Part shown: positions 23,114 to 31,741 of the stretch, piece after piece
Layout: each line of letters opens with the position of its first letter
Position numbering within the stretch: the first letter of the stretch is position 1
DNA from: Neolewinella persica DSM 23188
GTDB taxonomy: Bacteria; Bacteroidota; Bacteroidia; Chitinophagales; Saprospiraceae
Assembly: GCF_000373105.1 (NCBI RefSeq)
Contig: NZ_KB890418.1
Location: forward strand, 72,206 to 136,205
Direction of reading: 5' to 3'
Length of the DNA: 64,000 bases
Translations under genes and position numbers: made by a program
Notes under the pieces: model-generated
The model's input: the letters and a program-made list of their open reading frames with translations, nothing else
Databases searched by the model: none
What the model was told of the DNA's origin: nothing

Positions 23114-25657
23114 TCAAAACCGCACCCGATACCCCACCTGCAAACCCACCGTAGTAATCCGTGTAGCATTACCGGTAACCTCCGGATTTTCGAAAGCACG
23201 CCCGAAGGATTGTATGCGAAGGCCACCGATCAGTGCAGTGTTCTCACTCAGTTTGTATTCGCCGGTCAACATGGTCAGGAAACCGATTCCGGTGCGACGA
23301 CGCAGGAAGTGCCCGCCACTTACCGACTGGAAACCCTCCCCGTTCCGGAAATGAGCAGCGCCACCACTAGAGAGGTTCAGACTAGGGCCAGCCTCAATTA
23401 GCAAACCGTAACGACTACCCTGAAGACGGTAACCAAGCAACAGTGGGAAATCAATACTGCTCAGGTGGTTGTAATAACGTTCCTCCCGAATGGTGGTCTG
23501 TGGCACCTGAATGGTTCCCGTTTCTTCAGTACGGGTGCCATCCGGGTGTTGAATGATCCGAACAACACCGGTTTGGGAGACGGTTCCGGTAATACTCGTG
23601 CTGGACGACACTTTGCTGTTGATCACGCTGGCAGCCATGCCTCCGCGAAGACTAAGCCCTTTTGCCCGGTGGTAGCCAACCAATGCCTGTACAGTAATTG
23701 CCTCAAGAGATTTCTCTTCGGCGGGCCCACCGGAGCGGGCGGAAAGGCCAACAATCAAGGCAGGCTCGGCCGTCCAGTAAGGCGGATTTTGCTGACGACG
23801 TAAGCGTCGGGCCTCACGCCGTGCCTTACGCGCGGCCCTGCGCGCTGCACGTCGAGCGAGCCGTTTGGAACGACGCAATTCCTTCCGGGCTAACCGTTCG
23901 CTTCGACGGGCGTCGCGGGCAGCCAGCTTTTTGGCTCTGCGTAGATCGCGCTCAGCCATACGAGCGAGCTGGTCGGCCAGGCGTTCTGCTTTTCGTTTTT
24001 CCCGGGCGGCGAGCCGTTCGTTGCGGCGGGCCTCGTTGGCGGCCAGCTTTTCGGCCCTCCGCAGATCGCGCTCAGCCTTACGGGCGAGCTGGTCGGCCAG
24101 GCGTTCTGCTTTTTGTTTTTCCCGAACGGCGAGCCGTTCCGATTTTTGCAGGTCACGGGCCACCAATCGATCCGCGCGGACGCGGGCCTTTGTAGCTTTG
24201 AGTTGTTGGCGCTCGGAAAAGCGTCGGGATTTGATCTCCGCACGTTCTGTTAATCGAAGCTGACGTTCAGCACGCACACTGGCGCGACGTTGACGCAGGT
24301 CTTCTTGGTGGACCTCTCGCTGGGCGATGCGAGCTTCGGCTGCTTCCCGCATGGCTTTCTTACGCGCCGCTCTGCGTTCCCAGCGTCCTTCACGGTAGGC
24401 GATACTTGCCTGGCGCCGGGCAATTTTTTGACGCTTCAACGCTGCCTTTCGGGCCTCGACCAGCTGCTCACGCTGGAACTTTGCACGTTCTTGCTCAGCC
24501 CACTGCTGGCGCTCTTTTTCTTCGGGAGAAAGCCGGGGCCGGATCGGAGTTTCTGGTGGTAGGGAACTTGCAGCACGCTGGGCGGCATCTTTACGTTCCT
24601 TTTCAACACGCTTCGCCTCAGCCACGATGGCTTGTTGTTCCGCTTCGGCCCGCTGTAGGTCCAATGCCTTACGGCGTTCTTCTTCCAGTTTGGCTTTTTC
24701 TGCTTCCTGTTCGGCCAAACGCTTCGCCTTTTCCGCTTCGAGTTTCTGCCGTACCGCTTCCTGTTTGGCAAGGATTTCAGCTTTTTCTGCTTCCTGTTCT
24801 CGTCTTACCGCTTCCTGTTCGGCTAAGCGTCTGGCTTTTTCTGCTTCCTGTTCTCGTCTTACCGCTTCCTGCTCGGCTAAGCGTCTGGCTTTTTCTGCTT
24901 CCTGTTCTCGTCTTACCGCTTCCTGCTCGGCTAAGCGTCTGGCTTTTTCTGCTTCCTGTTCTTTTCTTACCGCTTCCTGTTCGGCTAAGCGTCTGGCCTT
25001 TTCTGCTTCCTGTTTGTTTCGGGCAGCCTCGCGCCTGGCCAGGAGCCTGGCTTTATCTGCTGCGCGTTTTTGACGTTCTGCTTCCCGTTTAGCCAGTAGT
25101 TTTGCCTTTTGCGCTTCGCGTTTTTGACGTTCTGCTTTTCTTTTAGCCAGTAGTTTTGCCTTTTGCGCTTCACGGTTAGCAAGGGCTTTCTCGCGTCTGC
25201 GTTCAGCTTTCAACCGGTCGGCTTCGCGTTTTCGATCTTCCTTTAATTGGCGAGCCAGTTTTTGTTTGTTGGCTTTGGAGAGGTTACTTCCTTCGTCATT
25301 CAACGCTTTCAGGCGCTGGCTACGGCGTTCGAGCCGGTTAACAAACAGGGCTCGCTGCTCTGCTTTGCGCTCCTCAACTTTTTCTACCCGTTCCCGTCGT
25401 TGCTGTTCTAACACTTCGGGCGGTGGAGGGGGCGTGCCCAATCTGGTGTGCTTTAGTATAATGGCAGTACGTTCGCGTTCCGACTGGGTAGTGGGACGGA
25501 ATGGCTCTTTGACAGAGGCAGTGCGGGTTGGCACGGGAACGGAGTCCTGTACTATGAAAGGATTGTCCTCCGAAGGGGAGTAGTATGGCTTGGCATCGAG
25601 GTCCGCTGCGGATAGGCCAATAGAGGAAATAACTACTAACCCTAACGTAATCGCCAT
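23114..25657 (-). CDS. Long charged coiled-coil protein ending in an outer-membrane beta-barrel
   Basis: Three parts: an N-terminal hydrophobic stretch (AITLGLVVISSIGLSA), a ~550-residue Ala/Glu/Arg/Lys-rich helical region and a C-terminal ~190-residue beta domain (YWTAEPALIVGLSARSGG ... FPLLLGYRLQG ... TTVGLQVGYRVRF, aromatic last residue) typical of Bacteroidota porin-like barrels. The helical region resembles TolA rods. One section is tandem 18-residue repeats (EAEKARRLAEQEAVRREQ); the next is strongly basic (RSERLARKELRRSKRL). Inferred role: an envelope protein whose rod crosses the periplasm. The start is uncertain: ATG 25657 (847 aa), GTG 25675, which gives a signal peptide with an Arg, or ATG 25768. 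Confidence 0.75.
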   Translation of the reverse strand: MAITLGLVVISSIGLSAADLDAKPYYSPSEDNPFIVQDSVPVPTRTASVKEPFRPTTQSERERTAIILKHTRLGTPPPPPEVLEQQRRERVEKVEERKAEQRALFVNRLERRSQRLKALNDEGSNLSKANKQKLARQLKEDRKREADRLKAERRREKALANREAQKAKLLAKRKAERQKREAQKAKLLAKREAERQKRAADKARLLARREAARNKQEAEKARRLAEQEAVRKEQEAEKARRLAEQEAVRREQEAEKARRLAEQEAVRREQEAEKARRLAEQEAVRREQEAEKAEILAKQEAVRQKLEAEKAKRLAEQEAEKAKLEEERRKALDLQRAEAEQQAIVAEAKRVEKERKDAAQRAASSLPPETPIRPRLSPEEKERQQWAEQERAKFQREQLVEARKAALKRQKIARRQASIAYREGRWERRAARKKAMREAAEARIAQREVHQEDLRQRRASVRAERQLRLTERAEIKSRRFSERQQLKATKARVRADRLVARDLQKSERLAVREKQKAERLADQLARKAERDLRRAEKLAANEARRNERLAAREKRKAERLADQLARMAERDLRRAKKLAARDARRSERLARKELRRSKRLARRAARRAARKARREARRLRRQQNPPYWTAEPALIVGLSARSGGPAEEKSLEAITVQALVGYHRAKGLSLRGGMAASVINSKVSSSTSITGTVSQTGVVRIIQHPDGTRTEETGTIQVPQTTIREERYYNHLSSIDFPLLLGYRLQGSRYGLLIEAGPSLNLSSGGAAHFRNGEGFQSVSGGHFLRRRTGIGFLTMLTGEYKLSENTALIGGLRIQSFGRAFENPEVTGNATRITTVGLQVGYRVRF
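24780..25015 (-). repeat. 54-bp in-frame tandem repeats inside the coiled-coil gene
   Basis: About four near-identical 54-bp units encoding the 18-residue block EAEKARRLAEQEAVRREQ, with more diverged units on both sides. The high DNA identity suggests recent expansion or ongoing slippage and recombination. Confidence 0.8.
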
Positions 25658-25908
25658 CCGTATAATGCTACCCACAACAACGTTCACCACTGGAGACCAG
25701 TAGCGATACAGTTCGTTGTAAGACGCATTGTTTTTTGGCACGGCGCACACAGTCATTAGATGGGTCAAATGATGGCTTAATGTTTATACACTGGTCCCTT
25801 TAGCTTCACGGCTACCGGGCGCACTACTGGTTGGGTCACCCCCCTCCGGTGGAGAGGACCGGCGAAGGGTCGATTTTTGGCAAGTGCCTTCTAGCGGTTA
25901 ACCAGGCT

Positions 25909-27708
25909 TTACAGTTCGAACCGGAACGATACCTGCACCGCAAGCCCCGTTTTTTCTACCAATTGCTCCGCATCGTTTTGTAGGTTCATGGCTACGTTGA
26001 ACGAACCTTCGAAAGTCATACCGTCTTCGGAAAGGCTTATTCCATTCAGGTTTAGCTTTTGCAGCGGGTCTACGTATACGCGTCCCTCGCCGTACTCCTG
26101 GCCGGGAAGCAGGCGATAGATCGCGGCGGAAGCTTCGTCATCTGTAAAACCTCCCTCGCGTGGATTGGCAAATTGAAGGAACAGGCTGTATTCTTCTCCG
26201 TTGAGTTCGCCGGCGGCGCGCACGAGCCAATCGAACGAACCGTTATCTGGCCAGTAAATGGGGACTAGCTCGGTGATTGGTACGGCGACACCGTCGATGG
26301 TAAGGTCGAAGTATTCGCCGTCACTCAGGTCGCCACAAACGATGAATTCGGTGGGCATTTCCTCGTCGGCAGCGCGGCGGACGACGCGGGAGGATGCCTT
26401 GTAATCACTGGTAAAGGCCTGAACGAGCAGGTCGTCACCGCTACAATCGATTACGTTGATGACCGTCATGCCGTCGCCGTCGGGAGCGAAATACTCTCCG
26501 CCGTTGCCACCGTTACCGCCAACCCAGATTTCCGATTTATCAATATTTGGTAAGGCGGTACCGCTGCAATCGCGTACCGTAGCTACAAAGACGGGGTTCG
26601 TCAGGTCAACGGTGATTTCTCCGATTTCGCGGGAGGTGTTCTCGTCCACGGGGTCAATAGCAAATACAAAAATCTCCTCGGTGCAGGGATCCGTTACGCT
26701 GAAGATTAGTGGAACGTTAGCCGCGACTTTTACGCAGAAGTAGCCGTCACAATCCACACGTGCTGCGGAGCAGCTCATGCCGCCATCCAGTGTCACCAGG
26801 AAGGGGGAGTGTGTGAGGGGCAGACCGTTGGGATCGACGAATCGGCCGCAGATACGGGTCACCGGATGGGGGACGTCTACATTACACGTACCACTGGACG
26901 TGATGTAGACAACGTAGCAGCCAGGGGCAAGGCGGGCCACGCCAGCGGGCAGCCAGAATCCGTCGGGATCCAGGACCCAAAAAGGGACCTCGTCGGTTCC
27001 TTTTGCCTGGGTCGACGGGTCAATGGGTAAGCGTACTTCTGCGGGGGTGTCTTCTCCCAGCACGAGTGGCGTGCCATCCGGTGCCTCCAGGGCGATGTCC
27101 ATCATGCCATAGCTTTCCAATGCCGCTTCTTCGCCAGACGCCAACCGGGCCGGGAAGTTGAGGGCGCTGTTCAGCATCTCGTTAGCGTCTTCGGGGGCAT
27201 CGTGGTTTATGTAAACTTCCACTTCCCCAGTGTAGGGCGTGCCGTCTTCGGTGGTGACGACGGTGTTGGGCTGAAGTTTGACGGAGAAGTTTTCGCCAAG
27301 TTGTATCGTTCCGCCCGCGGCGGGGTTGATTTCACCGGCTTTTACTTTTGGTTCCATGACAAAGGTTTCCCGCAGTTCGCCGTCGCCAGCTGGCATAAGT
27401 AAGCGGTTCTCCGGCCAGAATCCGGGTTTAGTGACGGTCACCGGTGTGCCATCAGGGTTTAGTTGGCTGGCTTGGATGGTGACGGAGCCGTCGGGGTTGA
27501 CTTGTATTTGTGAAGCATTGAGTCCCGTTATGGTAGCATCCGATAAAGTGTTCCCTGGCCGCTCGGCCGTCACGGCGCTAACCGTAGCGGTGATGATGGC
27601 AGGTGTTGGGACTTCGCCGGTAATGGTGGTTACGACTAAACCTTCTTCGCGGCAGGCGCTTAAGAGGAGTAGAGCGAATAGGGTGGGGTAAAGTAGGAGT
27701 TTACGCAT
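25909..27708 (-). CDS. Large lipoprotein with beta-sandwich (carboxypeptidase-regulatory-like) domains
   Basis: 599 aa. A lipoprotein signal peptide with lipobox LLLSAC (Cys19) is followed by EEG. The first ~100 residues read like a carboxypeptidase-regulatory/Ig-like module (VSAVTAERPGNTLSDATITG; VTVTKPGFWPENR). Residues ~120-260 contain GGTIQLGENFSVKLQPNTVV and YTGEVEVYINHDAPED, a pattern seen in FAM171/CILP-like extracellular proteins. Later regions repeat Cys-containing strands (RICGRFVDPNGLPLTHSPF, ARVDCDGYFCVKV, ATVRDCSGTALPN). No enzyme motif is seen. Probably an outer-membrane-anchored lipoprotein of unknown function. Confidence 0.8.
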   Translation of the reverse strand: MRKLLLYPTLFALLLLSACREEGLVVTTITGEVPTPAIITATVSAVTAERPGNTLSDATITGLNASQIQVNPDGSVTIQASQLNPDGTPVTVTKPGFWPENRLLMPAGDGELRETFVMEPKVKAGEINPAAGGTIQLGENFSVKLQPNTVVTTEDGTPYTGEVEVYINHDAPEDANEMLNSALNFPARLASGEEAALESYGMMDIALEAPDGTPLVLGEDTPAEVRLPIDPSTQAKGTDEVPFWVLDPDGFWLPAGVARLAPGCYVVYITSSGTCNVDVPHPVTRICGRFVDPNGLPLTHSPFLVTLDGGMSCSAARVDCDGYFCVKVAANVPLIFSVTDPCTEEIFVFAIDPVDENTSREIGEITVDLTNPVFVATVRDCSGTALPNIDKSEIWVGGNGGNGGEYFAPDGDGMTVINVIDCSGDDLLVQAFTSDYKASSRVVRRAADEEMPTEFIVCGDLSDGEYFDLTIDGVAVPITELVPIYWPDNGSFDWLVRAAGELNGEEYSLFLQFANPREGGFTDDEASAAIYRLLPGQEYGEGRVYVDPLQKLNLNGISLSEDGMTFEGSFNVAMNLQNDAEQLVEKTGLAVQVSFRFEL

Positions 27709-28070
27709 TTGGCTAGGGTTAGGTCACATAAGTGATACGGGTAAATAAGAATACGCTGCAAAAGGTAAAGCATTTTTCCTGAAGCGCCAAAATATTAACG
27801 CTTTAGAAAGACTTTTTGGCGGGGCCGCAGGTGCAGTGTAGGTTAGGCTGGGCCGTATCCTTTCACTGCTATCTCCTCATAAGAATGTGAAGGTTGGCTG
27901 CTGGGCCTTTTGGGCAATGGATGCAGCGTTAATTTGGCGGCGCGTAGCGCTGTGGAGTGTGCACCTCTTCACATTGTCTCTATGAAACCAGAGTGGCCTC
28001 GTTTATAAACCAAGCTGTGATTATCCGGCATTTTCTGTAGTCCCTCAATGTAGCGAGTTGGCGCACAACA
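27709..28070. other. Gene-free gap
   Basis: Upstream region of the lipoprotein gene and downstream region of the helicase. It contains the 18-bp motif at 27818-27835 and no convincing frame. A near-consensus -7 box (TACCTTTT, minus strand) lies about 65 bp before the lipoprotein ATG. Confidence 0.55.
27818..27835 (-). repeat. Dispersed 18-bp motif, copy 7 (intergenic)
   Basis: TGCACCTGCGGCCCCGCC on the minus strand, one mismatch from consensus. Confidence 0.85.
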
Positions 28071-29189
28071 TTACAAAGTCATTTCACTAAACTTGATTCC
28101 CAATGCGCGTTGAACATCAAGTACCTTTTTCATTTCACCGGGAATAATCAGCGCTATTGACTGCCCTGTTTTACCCGCTCTGGCCGTTCGGCCACTTCTG
28201 TGCGTGTAATACTCTAAATGCTCCGGCAATTGATGGTGCAATACAAAAGAGAGGTTGTTTACGTCGATTCCCCTTGCCGAAACATCGGTTGATATCAAAA
28301 TCTGAAGGCTTTCATTTCTAAAGGCGCGCATTACTTTATCTCGCTCTTTTTGTTGCATATCACCTTCTAAAGCTCCCACCGTAAAACCTTTGCTGTGCAG
28401 TTGCTTTGTTAGTTTCTGGGTTCCGGCTTTAGTCCTGCAAAATATGATTCCTCTTTTGCCTTGTCGCTTCTTAAGAAGCATTACAATGGTATTTACTTTA
28501 TCCTTGATACTGGTATTGATAAAATGATGTGAAATATTTTCATTTACCAACGAATTCCTGTTCACTTCAACTCTAACGGCATCGGCTGACATGTAGGTCC
28601 TGACGATTCGCTTAATCTCTTCAGGCATTGTAGCAGAAAACAACCAGGTATTTCGTCTGGACGTATTGTGCTGCAGGATCCTGTTCAAATCTTCTTTAAA
28701 ACCCATACTCAGCATTTCATCCGCTTCATCAAGAACTAGTGTCTTAACGTTTGAAATATCTACTGCGCCACGCTCAATTAAATCAAGCAAACGACCTGGT
28801 GTTGCAACAACAACATGGGTGGGTCTGGTCAAGGCCTTGATTTGGCGGGTTATCCTCTCTCCACCGTAAACACCTTCAGCAAAAATCATCTCATCAAGGT
28901 ACTTGGTAAACCTGAAGAGTTGCTTTTGTATTTGCTGCACAAGCTCGCGCGTTGGCGCAATGATTAAGCCTTGTACTTGTGGTTTGTTGGCATCAATGGA
29001 ACTTAAAAGCGGCAAGCCAAAAGCCGCGGTCTTTCCTGTTCCTGTTTGCGCTAAGCCGATAAGGTCGGTTTTGGTCCCTAAAAGCGTTGGTATTACGGCA
29101 GCTTGAATCTCCGTTGGCGTTATGATATTGAGTTCTTTCAGTGCTTTTATGTAAGCCTTACTTACGCCTAAGTCAGAAAATGTTGCCAT
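28071..29189 (-). CDS. DEAD-box RNA helicase (RhlE-like)
   Basis: 372 aa with all SF2 motifs: Q motif (FSDLGVSKAYIKALKELNI), I AQTGTGKT, Ia PTRELVQQ, Ib TPGRLLD, II VLDEADEM, III SATMP, IV IIFCRTK, V STDVSARGIDV, VI HRSGRTARAG. It unwinds RNA duplexes using ATP, typically in ribosome assembly or mRNA turnover. It ends just after the helicase core and lacks the basic tail usual in Bacteroidota RhlE proteins. The DNA is clearly more AT-rich than its neighbours. It is divergent from the DUF1853 gene with a 43-bp gap holding a -7 box. Confidence 0.95.
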   Translation of the reverse strand: MATFSDLGVSKAYIKALKELNIITPTEIQAAVIPTLLGTKTDLIGLAQTGTGKTAAFGLPLLSSIDANKPQVQGLIIAPTRELVQQIQKQLFRFTKYLDEMIFAEGVYGGERITRQIKALTRPTHVVVATPGRLLDLIERGAVDISNVKTLVLDEADEMLSMGFKEDLNRILQHNTSRRNTWLFSATMPEEIKRIVRTYMSADAVRVEVNRNSLVNENISHHFINTSIKDKVNTIVMLLKKRQGKRGIIFCRTKAGTQKLTKQLHSKGFTVGALEGDMQQKERDKVMRAFRNESLQILISTDVSARGIDVNNLSFVLHHQLPEHLEYYTHRSGRTARAGKTGQSIALIIPGEMKKVLDVQRALGIKFSEMTL

Positions 29190-29204
29190 AATTTATATTT
29201 GACA

Positions 29205-29212
29205 CAAAGGTA
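29205..29212 (-). promoter_or_regulatory. -7 box (TACCTTTG) for the DEAD-box helicase
   Basis: Exact consensus on the minus strand, 15 nt before the ATG at 29189; very short leader. On the plus strand TACTTTCG at 29218-29225 may serve the divergent DUF1853 gene. Confidence 0.45.
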
Positions 29213-29232
29213 GTTCGTACTTTCGGCAATCA

Positions 29233-30042
29233 ATGGATTTAGCAACTAAATTGCGTTATCAAGGCTGTATCTCTACACCACCGCTATGGAAAAGTGAGAC
29301 GGTATCTCCCTTCAAACAAATTGAGCTGGCCACTACCGCAGAAGCTGTTGATGATTCCGTGATCTTCAAGAATCATCGTTTGGGCAAACTCGTAGAAGAG
29401 TTCGTCTTTCACCAGGTGAAAAGCCGACCTTCCACCTCCTGGATTGATGATAACGTGCAGATTCAAAAGGACAAACGAACAGTTGGAGAAATTGACGCCT
29501 TGTTCTATGATGACGGAAGGCCCGTTCACCTGGAAATCGCCTATAAATTTTACCTGTACGATACCATCGAAGACTACGATGAGCCACTGGCTTACTGGAT
29601 TGGCCCAAACCGTAAGGATAGTCTGTTCTATAAATTGGGGAAGCTTCACCTTAAGCAGTTTGCGCTTCTGCACAGTGAATTAACCAGGCCTTATCTGGAA
29701 GACTATAAGTTAGAGGTAAGTACCATCAGACAAATGCTGTGTTTCAAAGCACAACTGTTTTTACCGTACCAAAACAGAAGTGTTGGCGTTAGCCCATTAA
29801 ATAGTGACTGTGTAGCAGGTTTTTATCTCGCCTTTCGTGAGATAGCCCTATTTAAAGGGCTTAAATTTTTTATTCCTGTTAAACTGGATTGGCTGATCGC
29901 TCCACATCATGACGTTGAATGGATCAGTTATGCTTCGGCCATAGAAATAATTGAAATTGACATTATCAGCAAGCGATCACCTTTGGTTTGGGTGAAGCAA
30001 AATGATGGGGTAATTGGGAAGTTTTTTGTGGTGTTTTGGTGA
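29233..30042 (+). CDS. DUF1853 family protein, probable PD-(D/E)XK-like nuclease fold
   Basis: 269 aa, soluble. The N-terminal half contains GEIDALFYDDGRPVHLEIAYKFYLYD, a Glu-x-Asp followed by a beta strand with Glu-x3-Lys, which fits the core of PD-(D/E)XK nucleases and is the diagnostic part of DUF1853. Further patterns are RLGKLVEEFVFHQVKS (upstream helix), GPNRKDSLFYKLGKLHLKQ and PVKLDWLIAP. Biological role unknown. It is divergently paired with the DEAD-box helicase and shares its AT-rich composition, so the two may have been gained together (inference). Confidence 0.8.
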   Translation: MDLATKLRYQGCISTPPLWKSETVSPFKQIELATTAEAVDDSVIFKNHRLGKLVEEFVFHQVKSRPSTSWIDDNVQIQKDKRTVGEIDALFYDDGRPVHLEIAYKFYLYDTIEDYDEPLAYWIGPNRKDSLFYKLGKLHLKQFALLHSELTRPYLEDYKLEVSTIRQMLCFKAQLFLPYQNRSVGVSPLNSDCVAGFYLAFREIALFKGLKFFIPVKLDWLIAPHHDVEWISYASAIEIIEIDIISKRSPLVWVKQNDGVIGKFFVVFW

Positions 30043-30072
30043 TTTTAACCTGCTCGCATCGTCAATTACTCG

Positions 30073-30105
30073 TCGGCCGGAGCGAGACGTAGAAGGAAGC
30101 TCGTT
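30073..30105 (+). repeat. Diverged ~33-bp repeat, copy A
   Basis: TCGGCCGGAGCGAGACGTAG followed by AAGGAAGCTCGTT; aligns with 48769-48799. Located just after the DUF1853 stop. Confidence 0.4.
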
Positions 30106-30279
30106 CGCCAAGTAATAATGCGTTGGTTATAACCTCTTGTTCAATAAGTCGGGCCTTTCAGGCCGGCAAATAGCCAAACCTTAAATACTGTACATACAGC
30201 CACCGAATGTGTAACGCTTTGCATTTTGCTTGCATAGAGGGCTGAATACCCTCTTGTTTTACCGCTAACTCCACTCGCC

Positions 30280-30942
30280 ATGCGCAGTTCTAGCCTCATC
30301 CTGCTTATTTTTTTTAGCAGCCTCCTCACAGCTCAGGTAGGGGTAAATACTCCCACACCCTCCCAGGCCCTTGATGTTATGGGTAAAATTCAGGTATCCG
30401 ACGATGCAACGCCACCAGAGCGCGGTACCATCCGCTTTAACGATCAGACCAGCGAATTTGAGGGCTATAACGGGAGGGAATGGAAAGTGCTCTCGCTTGA
30501 CAAGAGCAGCGATACCCCCACCGGCCCCATTCCCTACGGAGGTTTTTCTTCCCCCGTCCCCGTCGGTAACACCGAGGCCGTAAACTGCACTTTTGAAAAA
30601 TCTGGAGTAACCGGTGACCCCGGACCGAACTCCTTTACGCAGGTCCCTGCAGGCCACTATTTTATCATTACCCACATAAATGTATTGGACAATAACCTGA
30701 GCACCGGGCTAGAACGGATGAATGTCAGCATAAGAGCAGGCACTTCCTTCAGCCGTTTCTCAACCGCGCTTCGTTATGCTGGTACCAATCACTCTTTTCC
30801 GCCCATTTCCGGTAGCCTCACCAGCCCACTGATCATTCTCCGGCCCGGAGAAAACATTCGCATTTTCAACAATGCGAATATTAGTCAGACTACGCTCAAT
30901 GTCGCTTTTCGTGGCTTTTTAGTGGAGGATTTGACTTATTGA
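30280..30942 (+). CDS. Secreted tail-fibre-like / surface protein
   Basis: 220 aa with a signal peptide (RSSSLILLIFFSSLLTAQ) directly followed by VGVNTPTPSQALDVMGKIQV and GTIRFNDQTSEFEGYNGREW. This is the stereotyped beginning of many secreted Bacteroidota proteins that resemble phage tail-fibre head regions. The rest (FTQVPAGHYFIITHINVLD; LRPGENIRIFNNANI) looks like a compact beta-sandwich. No T9SS sorting domain. Function unknown. A hairpin AGAGGG/CCCTCT lies 30-45 bp upstream, between this gene and the DUF1853 gene. Confidence 0.75.
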   Translation: MRSSSLILLIFFSSLLTAQVGVNTPTPSQALDVMGKIQVSDDATPPERGTIRFNDQTSEFEGYNGREWKVLSLDKSSDTPTGPIPYGGFSSPVPVGNTEAVNCTFEKSGVTGDPGPNSFTQVPAGHYFIITHINVLDNNLSTGLERMNVSIRAGTSFSRFSTALRYAGTNHSFPPISGSLTSPLIILRPGENIRIFNNANISQTTLNVAFRGFLVEDLTY

Positions 30943-31133
30943 GGTAAAGGAGACCAAACGTAGGTTCGTTACTTACTTCCTACTCACGTGCAAAAAATAG
31001 TACATTAAATTACGGTTTTTGCAAGGGGCGCAGTCTCGTAATTTCCGCAACGACTGTAATCTTTGGGATAACTCCTTCAACCTAATTGGCTGAATTTAGG
31101 GACTGGGAAAATGCAGTAGTTTGAACTGTTCAA

Positions 31134-31535
31134 CTAAACAAAGTCATCATTCCCTAAAGGTTTTCTCACAATTTCCTTTAACTCCAGGTTTTTGGGCTCC
31201 TCCAAGAGGTCTTTCTCTTGTCTGATCTGGTCTTTGAGTTCCCTTTTCCGTGTCAGTCTTTCTAATTCTTTCTCTAACTCATTCTCCTCCCAATTAGGAC
31301 TAATGCCGAGGACTTCTAAGTTCTCTGTTCCAAAAGCGGTAAAGTAATGAGCTACTAAACCAACCCCCCAACTTAGGGAGACAATTATCACCGGAAGTAA
31401 TTCACCATTGTTTTCAAAATGCATGATGGCATAAAGCATCCCGATGGTAAACACATAAGCTATGAGGTGGTAAAAGAATCCCTTTTTAGCTTTTACCTTT
31501 CTATGCGCCTTTTCGTAAATATCTTCGTTCTGCAT
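31134..31535 (-). CDS. 2TM domain-containing membrane protein
   Basis: 133 aa with the pattern of the Bacteroidota 2TM domain: charged start (YEKAHRKVKAKKGFFYHLIAY), two membrane helices (FFYHLIAYVFTIGMLYAIMH; LLPVIIVSLSWGVGLVAHYF) and a short highly charged helix (LEKELERLTRKRELKDQIRQ), here with an extra ~40-residue charged tail. These domains occur alone or at the ends of LytTR/histidine-kinase proteins; the role is unknown. A single gene in an AT-rich stretch. Confidence 0.82.
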   Translation of the reverse strand: MQNEDIYEKAHRKVKAKKGFFYHLIAYVFTIGMLYAIMHFENNGELLPVIIVSLSWGVGLVAHYFTAFGTENLEVLGISPNWEENELEKELERLTRKRELKDQIRQEKDLLEEPKNLELKEIVRKPLGNDDFV

Positions 31536-31710
31536 CTTGTAGTATTTTTTGCTGATTTTAAAATCTGATTTTTTTAAAATTTACTTCAGCGCGTGTCTGA
31601 AATTAATACTTCGGGAGGGGCTAACGGGAAGTGTACGTGTAGCCCAGGGACTACCGGTCTAAAGCCAGGTCCATCAGCCCCCTACAGACGCTGCCCCAAA
31701 ACCATTCCAT

Positions 31711-31728
31711 TGCACCTGCGGCCGCGCC
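31711..31728 (+). repeat. Dispersed 18-bp motif, copy 8 (14 bp from the YfhO-like stop)
   Basis: Perfect match TGCACCTGCGGCCGCGCC; contains a NotI-type GCGGCCGC core. Confidence 0.85.
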
Positions 31729-31741
31729 AAAAAGGGAATCG

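Noticed and set aside
24780-25015. 54-bp repeats resembling a CRISPR array
   Set aside because: They are in frame, encode an 18-residue coiled-coil repeat and lack spacers.
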